A stretch of DNA of 64,000 nucleotides from Garcia nutans (Eukaryota > Streptophyta > Magnoliopsida > Malpighiales > Euphorbiaceae): contig CANTUV010000037.1 of NCBI GenBank assembly GCA_947685225.1, positions 29,407,001 through 29,471,000 of the forward strand. The letters run 5' to 3'. Both the position numbers and the translations under genes were made by a program. The first letter of the stretch is position 1; each line of letters starts with the position of its first letter. The notes below the pieces were generated by a model, which ran no database searches, had not been told where the DNA came from, and saw only the letters and a program-made list of their open reading frames with translations. Positions 32,440 through 44,407 of the stretch are shown one piece after another.

Positions 32440-32710
32440 GGCAGTACATTTGAGGGACACGGCCAAGCTTGTGGCCGTGTCTCTCAACCATAAAATCCAG
32501 TAGCCAACACGGGCATAAGACACGGCCGTGTCTCCCAATCCAACTTGGACAGTAGCAAACACATTCAAGGGACACGGCCAAGCCAGTGGCCGTGTCACCC
32601 CAAAACCTATCCAACACGGCCAAAATCCCTCCACCTTGGCCGTGTCACCCAAATTTCTCAAGTCTTGGTCGTGTCTCTCATTGATTCTAGCCGTGTCACT
32701 CAAGAACACA
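32440..32710 (-). repeat. GACACGGCCA/TGGCCGTGTC inverted repeats in D1 LTR
   Basis: Two near-identical hairpins, at 32456-32481 and 32571-32596, have 10-base arms and 6-base loops. A GACACGGCCGTGTC palindrome sits at 32519. Spacings between them are 63 and 52 bases. It lies in the same LTR position, between leader and candidate intron, as the 63-bp arrays. Confidence 0.8.
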
Positions 32711-33579
32711 ACCCTAATCAAAACCAACACTCTTCCAAATGCATTTTCACACCCTTTGCACAACAATACTTCATTCAATTGGTTTTAATCAATGTTATTA
32801 ACACATATCTTACATATTCATCACATTGACCACTTAAACAACACATAAACATTACATTAAAACATTCACCAATACTAAACCCTAAAACCAACTTCCCACT
32901 TGATCTTTCACAATCAACCTTCACATATCTAACCATATTCACAACCAAATTAATACCAACTCAATCTTTTAACTTTAAATCAATTCCAACACTTACAAAC
33001 ACATATCAAACCCACCAAATCATCACATCAACAAATCACAATTCAATTTAGACATAACCTCAAAATTAACAAAGGAATTCAAGAGATTTCTTACCTAAGA
33101 TGAAGAAATTCCACAATTCTCTTGTCAAATCCTTTGATTGCTTCTTCAATTTGCTTCTAGCACCATGAATACCTCTCTTGCTCTCTCTTCTCTTCAATGG
33201 CCGGCCTCTTCAAGAAAGAAAGAAGAAAATGCACAAGTCAAACACCTTTTCTTCTTTTAATCTCCACCATGCATTCCACTTCAAGCAATTACTCAAATAC
33301 CCCTCATCATTTAACTTAGCTTTTGTCTCTTATAAGCCCAATTAAGTAATTGCACATTCCACATAAAATATCCTCTTGCATTGACCAACCCTTTTGACCA
33401 ATGTATATGTTATATATATCATCATATACACAACATATACCACTCTCTCTAAACCCTAAATTCTTTCTCAAAACACATATACACAAACATCTTTCCTCAT
33501 TTCTTTCCCTTGCAATATAAAACAACAACAATAACAACAACATAACCAAGACTTCTAGGGCATAAATGAGGATATTACA

Positions 33580-36500
33580 AACAACGCACCATCATCACAT
33601 GATTTAAAACTAGCATGCAACGCTCTCAACTCAACAAGCAACGAGAGCGAATAAACAGTCAAACCTGCTAAAGACTTCCGACTCAAGGCATCAGCAACAA
33701 CATTCGCCTTACCAGGATGATAATCAATCAAACAGTCATAGTCTTTAATAAATTCCAACCACCGTCTCTGTCGAAGATTCAGCTCTCTCTGAACACCCAA
33801 GTATTTCAAACTCTTATGATCCGTGTAAATGAAACACTTCTCCCCATACAAATAATGTCGCCAAATCTTCAAAGCAAAAACTATAGCTACTAACTCCAAA
33901 TCATGCATCGGATAATTCAACTCATGCGGCTTCAACTGTCAAGAAGCATAAGCTATAACTTTACCCTCTTGCATAAAAACACAATCTAAACCATTATGTG
34001 AAGCATCACTGTAAATCACATATGGTTTATCTTCCACAGGCAAGGTAAGAATAGGAGCTTGAGTCAACATCTCCTTCAACTGCTCAAAACTAGCTTGACA
34101 CTGATCTGTCCACACAAATCTAACTCCATTTCAATGTAATCTGGTGAGTGGAGTAGCTATCAAAGAAAAACCTTTCACAAAGCGTCGATAATAGCCTGCC
34201 AAACCCAGAAAACTTCTAACTTCATTCACTGACTTCGGTGGACTCCAATTCAAAATGGCCTCAACTTTACTCAGATCAACTCTTATACCATCTGCTGAAA
34301 CTATATGACCCAGAAAAGTCACTTGATCAAGCCAAAACTCACACTTCGACAACTTAGCATACAATTGCTTCTCTCTCAGGGTCTGCAACACAATCAGTAG
34401 ATGCTTATCATGATCCTCTTCATTACGCGAATATACCAAAATATCATCAATGAAGACCACCACAAACTGATCTAGGTAGGGCCTAAACACCCTATTCATC
34501 AAATCCATGAAAGCTGCAGGTGCATTCGTCAATCCAAAAAGCATTACCAAAAACTCATAATGTCCATACCTTGTGCGGAAAGCTGTCTTAGGAACATCTT
34601 CAGCTCTAACTCTCAACTGATGGTACCCTGATCTCAAATCAATTTTGGAAAACACTACTGCTCCCTTCAACTGATCAAAGAGATCATCTATTCTAGGCAA
34701 AGGATACTTATTCTTAATAGTCACCTTATTCAATTACCTATAATCGATGCACAACCTCAAAGTACCATCCTTCTTATTTACAAACAAAACAGAAGCTCCC
34801 CACGGAGAAACACTAGGGCGAACAAACCCTTTATCCAACAACTCCTGCAACTGCACCTTTAACTCTCTCAACTCAGCAGGTGCCATTCGATAAGGAGTAA
34901 TCGAGATGAGAGTGGTACCAGGCAACAAATCGATATCAAACTCAACCTCTCTCTCAGGGTGTAACCCTAGCAACTCCTCAGGAAACACATCTGGGAATTC
35001 CGCAACTGTGGTTATACTATCAAGTTGAGAACCCACAACTCTGGTATCCACAACATGAGCAAGATAAGCATCATACCCTTTTCTAATCAACTTCCTAGCT
35101 GCAACAGCTGAAACAAACAAGGATGCAAGTTGTCTCTGCTCACTAGATACCATCACGCTTCTACCATCACCGGTTCTCAGTGTAACACACTTCTTTTGAT
35201 AGTCTACTACAGCTCCATGCTTAGACAACCAATCCATACCTAAAATCAAATCAAACTCCTTAAAAGGCATTTCAATCAAATCCCCCAAAAATTCCTCACC
35301 TTGCACCACAACTGAACTATCACGATGCACCTTGCTAACAACCACACTATGCCCTAAAGGATTTGTCACCAACACATCAAATCCTAAGGACTCAGAATGC
35401 AATTCAGACATAGGCAAGATAGATGCACTTATGTATGAATGAGTAGATCATGGATCAATCAAAGCAAGAACTGAAATGCCAAATAAAGAAAATGTACCAG
35501 CAATGACTGCTGAAGCATCCGGTTGCCTCTGCATCACATACACTCGCTGAGAAGACCCAACCTCATCTGGTATATTGCCTCCGGATGTAGAGCCTCCTCT
35601 CTGACTGATCCCAGGTCAACCACCTCTGCTAACACTAGGTCGAGAAACTACAGAATCTGCCTGCCTATGCTCCTGCATCTCAGGATAATCTCTAATGAAA
35701 TGGTCAGACGATCCACATCTGAAACACACAGCTGATCCACCAATCTTCCAACAAACAGCCCCATGTATCCTACCACAATGAACACATGTAGGTGGAGTAG
35801 ACCTCTGAACCACTGGAGTCGGAGCACTAGCTACAGAAAATGTAGGTCTCAGTCTCTGCCTCTGATACTAAATTGACCTACTCGAATGCCTCTGGCTCCT
35901 ACTGACTCTTTGAACAAAACTTCCTCGGCCTCTCTTCATAGATGAAGACCCTGCCTCAAACTGGGATCTCCTAACTCTGGTCTCCTCTTCAGTTGTAGCT
36001 GCTGCAATAGCCTGTGCTCTCTCAACACTTCTGGCTGCTGCAACAAGCTGGGAAAGATCCTGATACCGGGAACTAGCAACAATACACATAATAGAGGGCC
36101 TCAACCCTTCCTCAAATCTCCTACATCGGTCAATCTCATCTGAAATAATCCCCCCGGCATAATGACTCAACCGGATGAACTCTACCTCATACTCTGTCAC
36201 AGTTTGGTTATCTTGTCTCAGATTCAAAAATTCCATCTTCTTGACATCCTTATACTCCCTCAGAGTATATTTCTGCTCAAACTCCCGCAGAAAATCACTA
36301 TAAGACAAAGTCGGTGGATCATCCATGGCATGTGGAACTGTCTTCCACCAATCATAAGCATCTTTCTGCAGAAGGGATCTAGCATAATCAAATTTCTCTT
36401 CAGGAGTGGCTTGCAACTGAATGAATACCCTCTGAACTCTATCCAACCACTGCTCAGCTACTGCAGGATCTGTAGTACCAAAGAAATCTTCAGCCCCATA

Positions 36501-37140
36501 CTTTCTCAATTTATCATAATGCCTCACCGGTACATGTGGCTGTGGTGGCGGTGGCTGCACTGGAGCTTGCCTTAACAATTCTACCACATGCCGTAACCAA
36601 ACCGGCGGAACCTCATCAGCAACTGATCTCTCTTGCACAGGAGCAGGTGCCTCTCCAGTTCTCTCAACCCTAGCTCCGTCTCTACCCTCTTCAGGAGCTA
36701 CACTCTCAGCACTACCTTCTATGGACTGACGTGACTGAGACGCCATCACTACCTATATCTGCAGACACAACAGAAAATACCTCATCAAAGATCAGAGATT
36801 GCCAATACCAAAACATGTATCTTATTTAAAAATCACATTTTCAAAATCAAAATTTTCTTTTTCTTACAATTTACCTAGGTTGAGAATCTCAAACCTAGGC
36901 TCTGATACCAAAACAATTGTAACACCCCTATACCCCGTATATGCACATTACATACTACTACACCTGTAATATACGTATACCGAACACAGGAGTGCCACGG
37001 TTTACTAAACAAACAAATCTTTTCTTGTAGCAATAATATGAGAAAAGTTAAAACACTTCATATTATATTATAAACTATACTAGATAAATCATTTATTCAT
37101 TATGCAGTGGAAAATTATTTAATCCAATACCACAATTAAC
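33580..37140 (-). mobile_element. D2: Tekay-type element, degraded and truncated
   Basis: Minus-strand order: 5' LTR remnant (about 220 bases, 36918-37140), primer site TGGTATCAGAGCC (36910-36898), leader, then gag-pol to the RNase H/integrase boundary where D1 inserted. The LTR remnant resembles the end of the solo LTR at 53805-56335 more than D1's LTR: both contain CTCATATTATTGCTA on the sense strand. The rest of pol and the 3' LTR are absent. Position 37140 is approximate. Confidence 0.82.
33590..36746 (-). pseudogene. D2 gag-pol (Tekay-type), several stops
   Basis: Colinear with D1 gag-pol, mostly in one frame broken by stops. Pieces: gag 36746-35868; zinc knuckles 35813-35616 (CVHCGRIHGAVC and CFRCGSSDHFIRDY, again Tyr for the final Cys); protease and RT start 35417-34734; RT core 34733-34131 (VVFIDDILVYS); RNase H 33935-33590 (TDHKSLKYL). 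Stops separate RSI from YQRQR, DP from STHS within the protease motif, and YR from LNK in the RT. Some are CAG/CAA to TAG/TAA changes. The reading ends in GALF, where the D1 LTR begins. Function is lost. Confidence 0.93.
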
Positions 37141-37199
37141 ACTCCAAAATTTTAGGGTATACTTCGGGATATTAGTGGAGATAGTTTGAATAAGCATCT

Positions 37200-37640
37200 C
37201 TTTTGACTCCAAAATTTACAATGGATTTTCATCCTTTGGACATCGGGTCTTTATCCTTGTAAATGGATCTTCATCCTTGTAGATCAGGTATTCACCCTTG
37301 AAAATGGATCTTCATCCTTTGAGATAGGGTCTTCACCCTTGAAAATGGATCTTCATCCTTTGGACTTCGGGTCTTCGGCCTTTGAAATGGGATCTTCAGC
37401 CTTTGAGATCGGGTCTTCACCCTTGAAAATGGATCTTCATCCTTTGAGATCGGGTCTTCACCCTTGAAAATGAATCTTCATCATTTGAGATCGGGTCTTT
37501 ACCCTTGAAATATGGATCTTTATCCATTGGAAATCGGGTCTTTACCCTTGAAATATGGATCTTTATCCATTGGAAACCGTGTCTTTACCCTTGAAACTTG
37601 GATCTTTATCCATTAGAAATCGGGTCTTTACCCTTGCTTC
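37200..37640 (-). repeat. 41-43-bp tandem repeat in T3 3' region
   Basis: Alternating half-units GGATCTTCATCC and GGGTCTTCACCC (later GGATCTTTATCC and GGGTCTTTACCC) give a 41-base period, becoming about 43 toward the right. About ten units. It occupies the same place in T3 as the 67-bp array in T1 but has unrelated sequence. Confidence 0.85.
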
Positions 37641-40172
37641 AACGCTTTTAGTTTGACTGATCTTTTGTCTTTTGCATCTTCATTCTTTTGAGAGTTCTAA
37701 TGTTCCATTCTTTTGTTCTTCCTTTTTGCAAAAATTCACTTATTTTTAATTGGACCTTATATCCTCTCCTTGCCCCCCTGAGTGAAAAAATATTAGATGT
37801 GAGTTTGAAAATGTTTTGTATATAAACTCAAAAAATTGAAAAGGAGAAACTTTGCCCCCTGTGTAGGCCCAAAGCCATGATTTTTCTCATGCAGGCTCTG
37901 ATTGATGTTTTTGTTGTCTAGCTCTTCGCACAAGCATGCATTTCTTCTCTTTGCAAAATTACTGAAGCTTTCTCAAGCAATGGGCTTTCCATGCCCCCCT
38001 GATTTGATATCTTCTTTTGATTGTTTACTTCACAGGGTGTTTGCTGTTCACATTAATAAAGAATAGACAATACAAGACAAGAAAGTGCGATGTTTCCATG
38101 ATATGCATGAATGATACTTACAATGGTTCCATTGCCCCACAGACCGAGGTGATTAGCAGAAGTGTTCTCATTGGTTCCTTTTAGATGCTCGTTCAGTTCT
38201 TGCATTGGAATAAAAGAATGCTTCACATTTATGACTTTTATCTTCAAGATGTTGAAAACGTGAATAATGGAGGCCCCAAATAGCAGAGATACATTCATTT
38301 CAAATTATGATTCAGTATATCAATTGGTAGCTTCTTCATGACCTTGCTAGTAATAAGTTCCTTTGCCTAATGTGTCCTTTGGAGGTTCAATGACTCGACA
38401 TACTTCCCTTAACTTGAAGGTTTTGTATGACAAAAATATTTTTGAATTTTTGAATTTTGAATTTTGATTTTGAAATCAAATGTTGGCTTTGCCAAATCAA
38501 TGTCAATGTACCTCAGGACTTGATTTTTCAAATTAACATATCTATAACATGACAACCCTAGTTACCATACTAAACTTGGGAATCATTTCTATTTAAACAA
38601 GAATTGTTGCACTTCAGATAAGCACATACACATTACTTGGCCAAAGGTCTCTTTTGAGTTCAAATATTATCTATCTCATATGCATGCTTATTCAAACTAT
38701 CTCCACTAATAGACTCTACCTACCAAGAGAGATCAACAGGTCTTTGATAGGCTTGAAATGGGGTCTATAAGGGACACGGGTTTAAGAGAAGGCCATTTGA
38801 GATAGGAGGTGGTGTGACACAATGGACAAACCCTCACACTACAAATTTCTTGTTGGAACTTTAGACAGTTGGGAGCAATCTTTCTAGACTCTAAATTCCT
38901 TCTATCTTTTTGGCATTAATCTAGATCTTGATTAGGACAGTTTTTGCCATTTCAAAAAGTTTGGCACCCAAATTCGCTTCTTTTCTTCTTCTCCCTTTTC
39001 TTTCCTTTTATTTTTCTTACTCTTCCCTTTCTTTGAGCATTTTATCATTTTGTCCTTCTTCCTTGTAGGATTGTCAATTATAGAACTTTCAAGAACGGGA
39101 TGGTCTTCCTCCTTTTTCTCCAATTTTGATTGAATCTTTGGTTGGGTTGGACCAATTCAAGTCAAAATGTCCTTATGAACCAAATGGAAGCCTTTTACTG
39201 CTTTAGGTAAAAGAGAACTCAATTGGCTTTCTGAACCTTTTTTTTTTAGGCATTATCTTTCTTTTTTCCTTTTTCTTTTCTTCTTTTTCTTTTCTTTCTT
39301 TTTCTTTCTTTTCTTTCTTTTATCTTTCTTTTTCTTTCTTTCTTTTGTTTTTTGTTCTAGCTCAAAAAGAGTTGTCTTGTTTGTACCAACTTGGTTTCCA
39401 ATAATGGATGAGTGGAGTGACATAAATCTTCTTTAACAGGGATAAATCATTTGTTACTCTGATGTTGTCTTGATATATTGGAGATATTAGGAGAACTTCA
39501 ACTACCCTTATGGTCTTGAAAACATCAACTATCCTTACGGCTTTGGCTATGCATTCCATTCTTTTATCTTCTTGCCTCTTCATCTTAGTGATCATAAGAC
39601 TTATCAAAAAGTATCACAACAGTTCAGGGTAGGTTGTTGGGGTTTGTAAGACAATGAAAAGAAAGCTAAAATTTTATGAAGGCTCAAAGGGACAACTAGG
39701 GATTGATATTTAATAGGGTGGATACTAGTTGTTGGCTAACCAAACAATGCCTAGATCATCTCTCCCTTAAATAAGTAGAGTTCAATTTCACCTCGAAAGT
39801 ATGTCAAAGCATATTCTAAGACTGACTAGGACCTAGACAAAGGTAATTATGCAGGAGCCCTCTCTAAGTAAGCATACACAACTCAATGCTATAGAGCGAT
39901 TCCCTCACCTAGTAAAGTCATTCGAGTCATAATGCATAAATATATTAATTCATGAATTATCAAGCTAGATTCCTCATCGGTTGAGCACCAAAATGAGCAA
40001 AGACCAACAAAAATTTTAATGAAAATAATTTATTCAAACAACTTTAAATTTGGAAAAAAAAACATAATTGTTCCAATTAAATATTAAAGAAAGCAAAATA
40101 AATAGAGCAACACTCCAAGCTAAGGGAAGTTCGTTGAGTTGGAGTCGAAGATACTTCATTTATTTAGACATC
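37641..40172 (-). mobile_element. T3 3' non-coding region
   Basis: No recognisable gene in 2.5 kb. It has two CTTTGCCCCC or TTGCCCCCC blocks (37770, 37855) like Tat polypurine tracts. Segments 38157-38833 and 39597-40140 are shared with T2 (1-643 and 9249-9780); 38834-39596 has no counterpart in the window. Minus-strand ORFs at 39123-38932 (Lys/Glu-rich) and 39607-39362 match no family I know. Confidence 0.65.
39235..39360 (+). repeat. Polypyrimidine tract
   Basis: About 125 bases of nearly pure C/T (TTTCTT and CTTTT units), broken mainly by AGGCATTA near its start. It could form triplex DNA and is a strong purine run in T3's sense strand. Not present in the T2 copy shown. Confidence 0.85.
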
Positions 40173-41155
40173 TCAATTGCAAGAATTTTTTCCATCATCA
40201 AGGGCCATTGCTTCATCATCCATAATTAGCCCAAGCTTGCTTAGTAGCACATCATCTTTAGTAGCTTCTCTTTCCATATCATGACAAGATGACAAGATAA
40301 AACTCTTCATGAAGGTTGCAAGCGGTGGTGCCCTTCCAAATTTAGGCAAAGGATCATTCTTATTGTTGGGCTTATCAAGCTCAGGCAACTTTCCACTGTA
40401 AATCAAATCTTGGATTTTGTGCCATAAGTGAACACATTTATCTATCTCATGCCCTTACATTTGATGGAATTGACAGAAGACCTTGACATCAAAATTTGGT
40501 GGTAAAGGCTTATGTAGAGGCCGGGGTGTCAATGGTTGTAGCAAATCCATCTTTAATAGAATTTCTAACATCTTTGACAAAGGCTCCCCCAAGTTTGAAA
40601 ATTTACGCTTCTTTGCTGGTTCAGTTGCTACATTTTTCTCAACACCTCTTCTTTTTCTTTGATTTTGCTCATTGGGGTGGTAGCTGCCCTTATTACCCCA
40701 GTTAGACGGCACATGATTCAACTGTCCTTGAAGAATAGGGATTGATCCCTCATTAGCCATTCAATCTCTACCAGTAGAAATGTTTCTTGTTAATGCTGCC
40801 ATTTCTTTCTTCTTTACATTAATGGGAGATGCCTCATTAGCATTGTTGATGACCTCTAGAATTTCAATCAACTGGGTCTCCATAATTTCAACCAATTGAT
40901 CTCGTAGCTCGGTCATCCTAGCTTTGACAACTTCATCAACTATGTCCCTTAGTTGGTTTGCATCCATCCTTCCAATGAAGCACTTGAATCAAAATCAATG
41001 TTGTAGGTCGTGTCGTTGTATGCTCTTGAATTGCTGTATTTTAGGTCTGTGAGCCGGATAGGATCAATGAGATGCAAATGTATGTATGCATGTATGCGCA
41101 AATAATAAACAAACAAGGACAAATAGGATGTTCCTTCCAACCTTATAATATCCAC
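40173..41155 (-). pseudogene. Tat gag (T3), shortened and broken
   Basis: Four pieces: 41155-40949, 40967-40761 (MDANQLRDIVDEVVKARMTEL), 40760-40455 and 40406-40173. Compared with T1 and T2 the central Retrotrans_gag part is missing: the text jumps from the N-terminal coiled segment to LLQPLTPRPLHKPLPPNF and the zinc knuckle. A TAA falls inside the knuckle (CQFHQM, stop, GHEIDKC) where T1 has CAA. The C-terminal IQDLIYSGKLPELDKP matches T2. It cannot encode working gag. Confidence 0.85.
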
Positions 41156-42114
41156 ACATGAATGGCGAGTCTCTTTTCCTAGGTATATGGTTAATAAAAT
41201 ACCATCATGGGGTATCTTCTTTTTGAATATTTCCCTCGAACGTTTTAACCAATAGTTACATTTTCAAAAATAGAAATCAGTTCATGATAATTCCCATTAA
41301 TTAGGTTTTAATCCATTGAATCTTAACTATAATAGCTTTTATGCTATATTGGATTAAAACTAAATTAAGAGGTTTATTATAAATAGATTTCTCACTTGAA
41401 AAAGTAACTAATGATTCATGCCAAAAACAAGCCCATGATTAATTATTCTTAGTATAAACTAGGCTTACAATTGATTTTTGGTATCTCGTAATTGACCTAA
41501 ATAATTTGGAAGCTCTTTGTAAGAAAAGGTTGGATGAAAATAATTTTGTTTCTAAGCCCATTGTAAAAAGATTTTAGAAAAAATGTATTTTGGGCTTTGT
41601 ATTTGGGTTATGAGCAAAAGAATTTTTAACTTGTTTTTGAAAAATTTTATGTCCAAAGACCATTTTGAAAACATTTTGAAAATAGCTTTGGTCTTTTGGA
41701 CTTTAAAGAAAAATTTATTTTGAGCTTACAATACACTTACGTCATATTAGAAAAAGAACAAACCAAATAAGCCATGATTTAACTTAAGATAAATTAACCA
41801 TAGTCAAACAATATGCATTTGGGGTAAAAACCTAAGGAAAGTAACTAGGCCAATTACATGAGCTTTAGTCTTTAGGTTAAAAGGCTTAGGTTCCCATAGC
41901 AAGTATATACCAAAAGGTACGAGGCTATGAGTGGTTATGAAATACTCGATCTCCATACCTTGAGTGAAAGCATGGTATCCCTTACATAACACAACTCGAG
42001 TAACACGGGCATCCTAACTCACGCGCACGATGCAATCTAATATGATGCAATGGATAATATCATTATAATAAAGAATAGAATAATATAAAGACCAATGGAA
42101 TCAACTTCTCTTAT
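41156..42114 (-). mobile_element. T3 5' leader
   Basis: Non-coding, colinear with T1 leader 48782-49390 up to about 41880. The last 230 bases next to the primer site (about 41885-42114) are preserved only here. No ORF of interest. Confidence 0.75.
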
Positions 42115-42131
42115 CCCCAGTGGAGTCGCCA
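42115..42131 (-). other. Primer-binding site of Tat element T3
   Basis: The minus strand reads TGGCGACTCCACTGGGG one base after the LTR end. This primer sequence is characteristic of Tat/Ogre elements. I recall it as an Arg-tRNA match but cannot confirm the isoacceptor from memory. Confidence 0.85.
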
Positions 42132-42132
42132 C

Positions 42133-44407
42133 TATGAGCGGGGATTTTCGCCCCCACTCCCGGTGGAATGGTTCTTGCGACTTCGACACTGTTTAGGCTC
42201 GGGGCCTTAGAGAACACGAACCTAAGTCCGGAGAAAATGGAGTTGCCACCCGGATGGGCTGGGAAAAAGAAAGGGGTGGATGACTCAATTCCTAAGGAAT
42301 CCCCAACCCCCTAATGGGTTCGGAAAGTTGGGTACGTGCGGGGAAGGTGAGAAATGGCCCAGCAGCCCCACAATGCCCGATTCATTGGAACCGGCCTCCT
42401 TTACAGGTCTTAATATTATAAAATTCATAAATATGACAATATTATCCATATTACATGCAACAATTGAAATAAAGCATCGTTATATTAAAATCAAAACAAT
42501 GTCCAAGCAAATCAAATAAATGGACACCCATCTGAGGATGGAAACATGCCCTTACATCGTTCGTGTCTAAACTAATAGGACACCCACCAAAAGGTAGAAA
42601 CATGTCCTTTACATTGGTCCAAAATATAAAAACAATTTAAATTACATGATATTTAACTAATGAGGTACCCACAAAGTGGAAACATACCTCTTACACTTTT
42701 GGAAATAAAAATAAATTGATAAAAGTAAATAACCATTCATTATAAATAAATCATTCATCAAAGAAATTAAACATCAATCAAAATAAAAAAAGTAAACATC
42801 CATCCATGATAAATTAAGTAAATCAAGCATTGAAATTAAATAAATCAAAGCATATAATGAACTACATAATTAAATCTAAAAATAAAACAAATAAAGATAC
42901 AAATTGAGGTTTACTGTTTTGGTATAAAGTTTCTTTAATTAATATTTTAGAGTTTTGGAATCTTAGTATTATTATTATCATTTATTTTAGGCTACTGTAA
43001 GTTTTAGGAGAATTAAAATGGATTAGGGTTTCATGAATCAAATTAGGGTTTAGGGGTAACATTATGAAATTAGGGTTTTAGAATATTAAAACTTTAGGTT
43101 TATAGCTCTTGGTTACTGGATTGTTGTTTTTAGGCTTACTGTGTTGAGTTTTAATATTTAGGTTTATAAGGCTTTAAGATTAGGGTTAGGGTTAAGGAAA
43201 ACTAGGGTTTACAGTTTTGATTTTTAGGGAATTAGGGTTTTCAAAAGATTAGGGTTTAGAATAATTGGTTTGAGGTTCACTGTTTTAGTTTTGAAGTTGA
43301 AGAAAATAGTTTAAATTTTTATAAAGCAATTATGATTTTTAGAGACTGTAAAATAGATTCGAGTTTGGATATTTAACAAAGCATTTGGAAATTTTGGAAA
43401 AGAATTATAAGAAAACAGTTTAGGGTTTTTAAGAGCTTTTTGGAAATAGGAAAAATGATTTAAGGTTTTTAGAAATAAAAGAAACAAATTAGGTTTTAAG
43501 GTTTAGAAGAAACAGAAAAGTGTTTTTAGGGTTCTTAAGTTTAGAAGAAACAGAAAAGTAACTTTTAGGGTTTTTGAAAATAGAAAAAATGATTTAGGAA
43601 ACAAAAGAAATCATTTATGTTATTAAAACGAAGATCAATGTTACTACATGTTTATAAATCAAGGTTTTATGTGTATAATCTTATGAATCAAAGAAACAAA
43701 GCTACTGTAAGAAAATAAAAAGAAATTAGAGATTCAAACCTTCGTTCGTTGGTTCCACCAAAAATTGCTTCTTGGATGAACAAGGACAAAGACAGAATTG
43801 CTGCCTTTGATGGCTTGATTGTTTGATTGCTTATTCCTCTCAAATCTGAAGTTCCACTATTTGATCCAAGTCCAAAATTCTCTCCTCTAAAAAGTCCCGA
43901 TCCAAAGATCTCCCAAGATCAAAGTCCCCCCCCCCCCCTTTTATCTGTGTTTTTTAGTGTTATTTATAGGAAATTTAGAAGATTAATTCAAATTGTTTAC
44001 GGAAACTATAATTCTTTAGGAAAAGAAACCGAAACCAAATAGAATTTGATTTTGAAACAAATTGCGTCAAAAAAATTTGGCTGGCGAAAACTGCGACGGG
44101 CTGTGAGGATTGGCATGCTGGGCGTGGCCAAAGCCATTTCGCCCGCAGGAAACTCCTACGGGCGAAATGGCCCAAGGCCATTTCATCCAATGACTTTCGG
44201 CGATGAAATTTTTTGTCGCCGATTTTTCGTCATCGATTTTTATTTTTATTTATTTATTTATTATTATTTTTTATTAATATAATAATTTTTAAAAATTATA
44301 AAAAATAAATACTAAAACAAATATTATTTAATTAAGATAACACAAAAATTATTTTGGACTAAATAAAATATATTGGACCGGACAGGGTTAAGAATTAAGG
44401 GTCTACA
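42133..44407 (-). mobile_element. T3 5' LTR
   Basis: A 2275-base LTR, same family as T1's but more diverged. Minus-strand start TGTAGACCC at 44407, end CTCATA at 42133. It carries the GC-rich palindromic segment (44080-44190), the telo-box-rich stretch (42900-43600), a run of about 14 C at 43924 and a PBS-like TGGAGTTGCCA at 42238. The minus-strand reading enters T1's pol text immediately outside 44407. Confidence 0.9.

Larger units (their letters stand above)
26376..33579 (-). mobile_element. D1: Tekay/Del-type chromovirus, 3' end deleted
   Basis: Minus-strand order: 5' LTR (33579-31050), initiator-Met primer site, short leader, gag-pol (30881-26376). It stops before the chromodomain, polypurine tract and 3' LTR. 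The 5' LTR lies within the RNase H/integrase region of D2, and AACAA follows its outer end as half of the target duplication. The other half is lost with the 3' end. Apart from one stop codon gag-pol is intact over 1,500 codons, so D1 is among the youngest coding elements here. Confidence 0.9.
31050..33579 (-). mobile_element. D1 5' LTR (Tekay)
   Basis: A 2530-base LTR. On the minus strand it begins TGTAATATCC (33579) and ends GGGGGTGTTACA (31050). It carries the CT/GA-rich leader with GGCCGGCC (about 33200), a candidate intron (32369-32015), GACACGGCCA inverted repeats (32440-32710), two AACAGTC modules, the TATCCATGGATA palindrome (31783-31794) and a perfect hairpin GCGCGAT/ATCGCGC (31434-31455). 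ORFs such as 32354-32778 derive from the inverted repeats. Length matches the solo LTR at 53805 (2531). Confidence 0.9.
37141..44407 (-). mobile_element. T3: gag-only Tat-type element, 3' end missing
   Basis: Minus-strand order: 5' LTR (44407-42133), primer site, about 960-base leader, degenerate gag (41155-40173), about 3 kb of non-coding DNA with a 41-43-bp array, then D2. No protease, RT or integrase is present. T2 has the same gag-then-non-coding order, so this looks like a family of gag-bearing non-autonomous Tat elements. T3 interrupts T1's RT at 44408; the flank ATCGG is half of a presumed target duplication whose partner is not in place. Confidence 0.8.

Noticed and set aside
38932..39123. 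Lys/Glu-rich 63-codon minus-strand ORF
   Set aside because: Low-complexity reading of a CT-rich stretch; absent from the T2 copy and with no recognisable domain.
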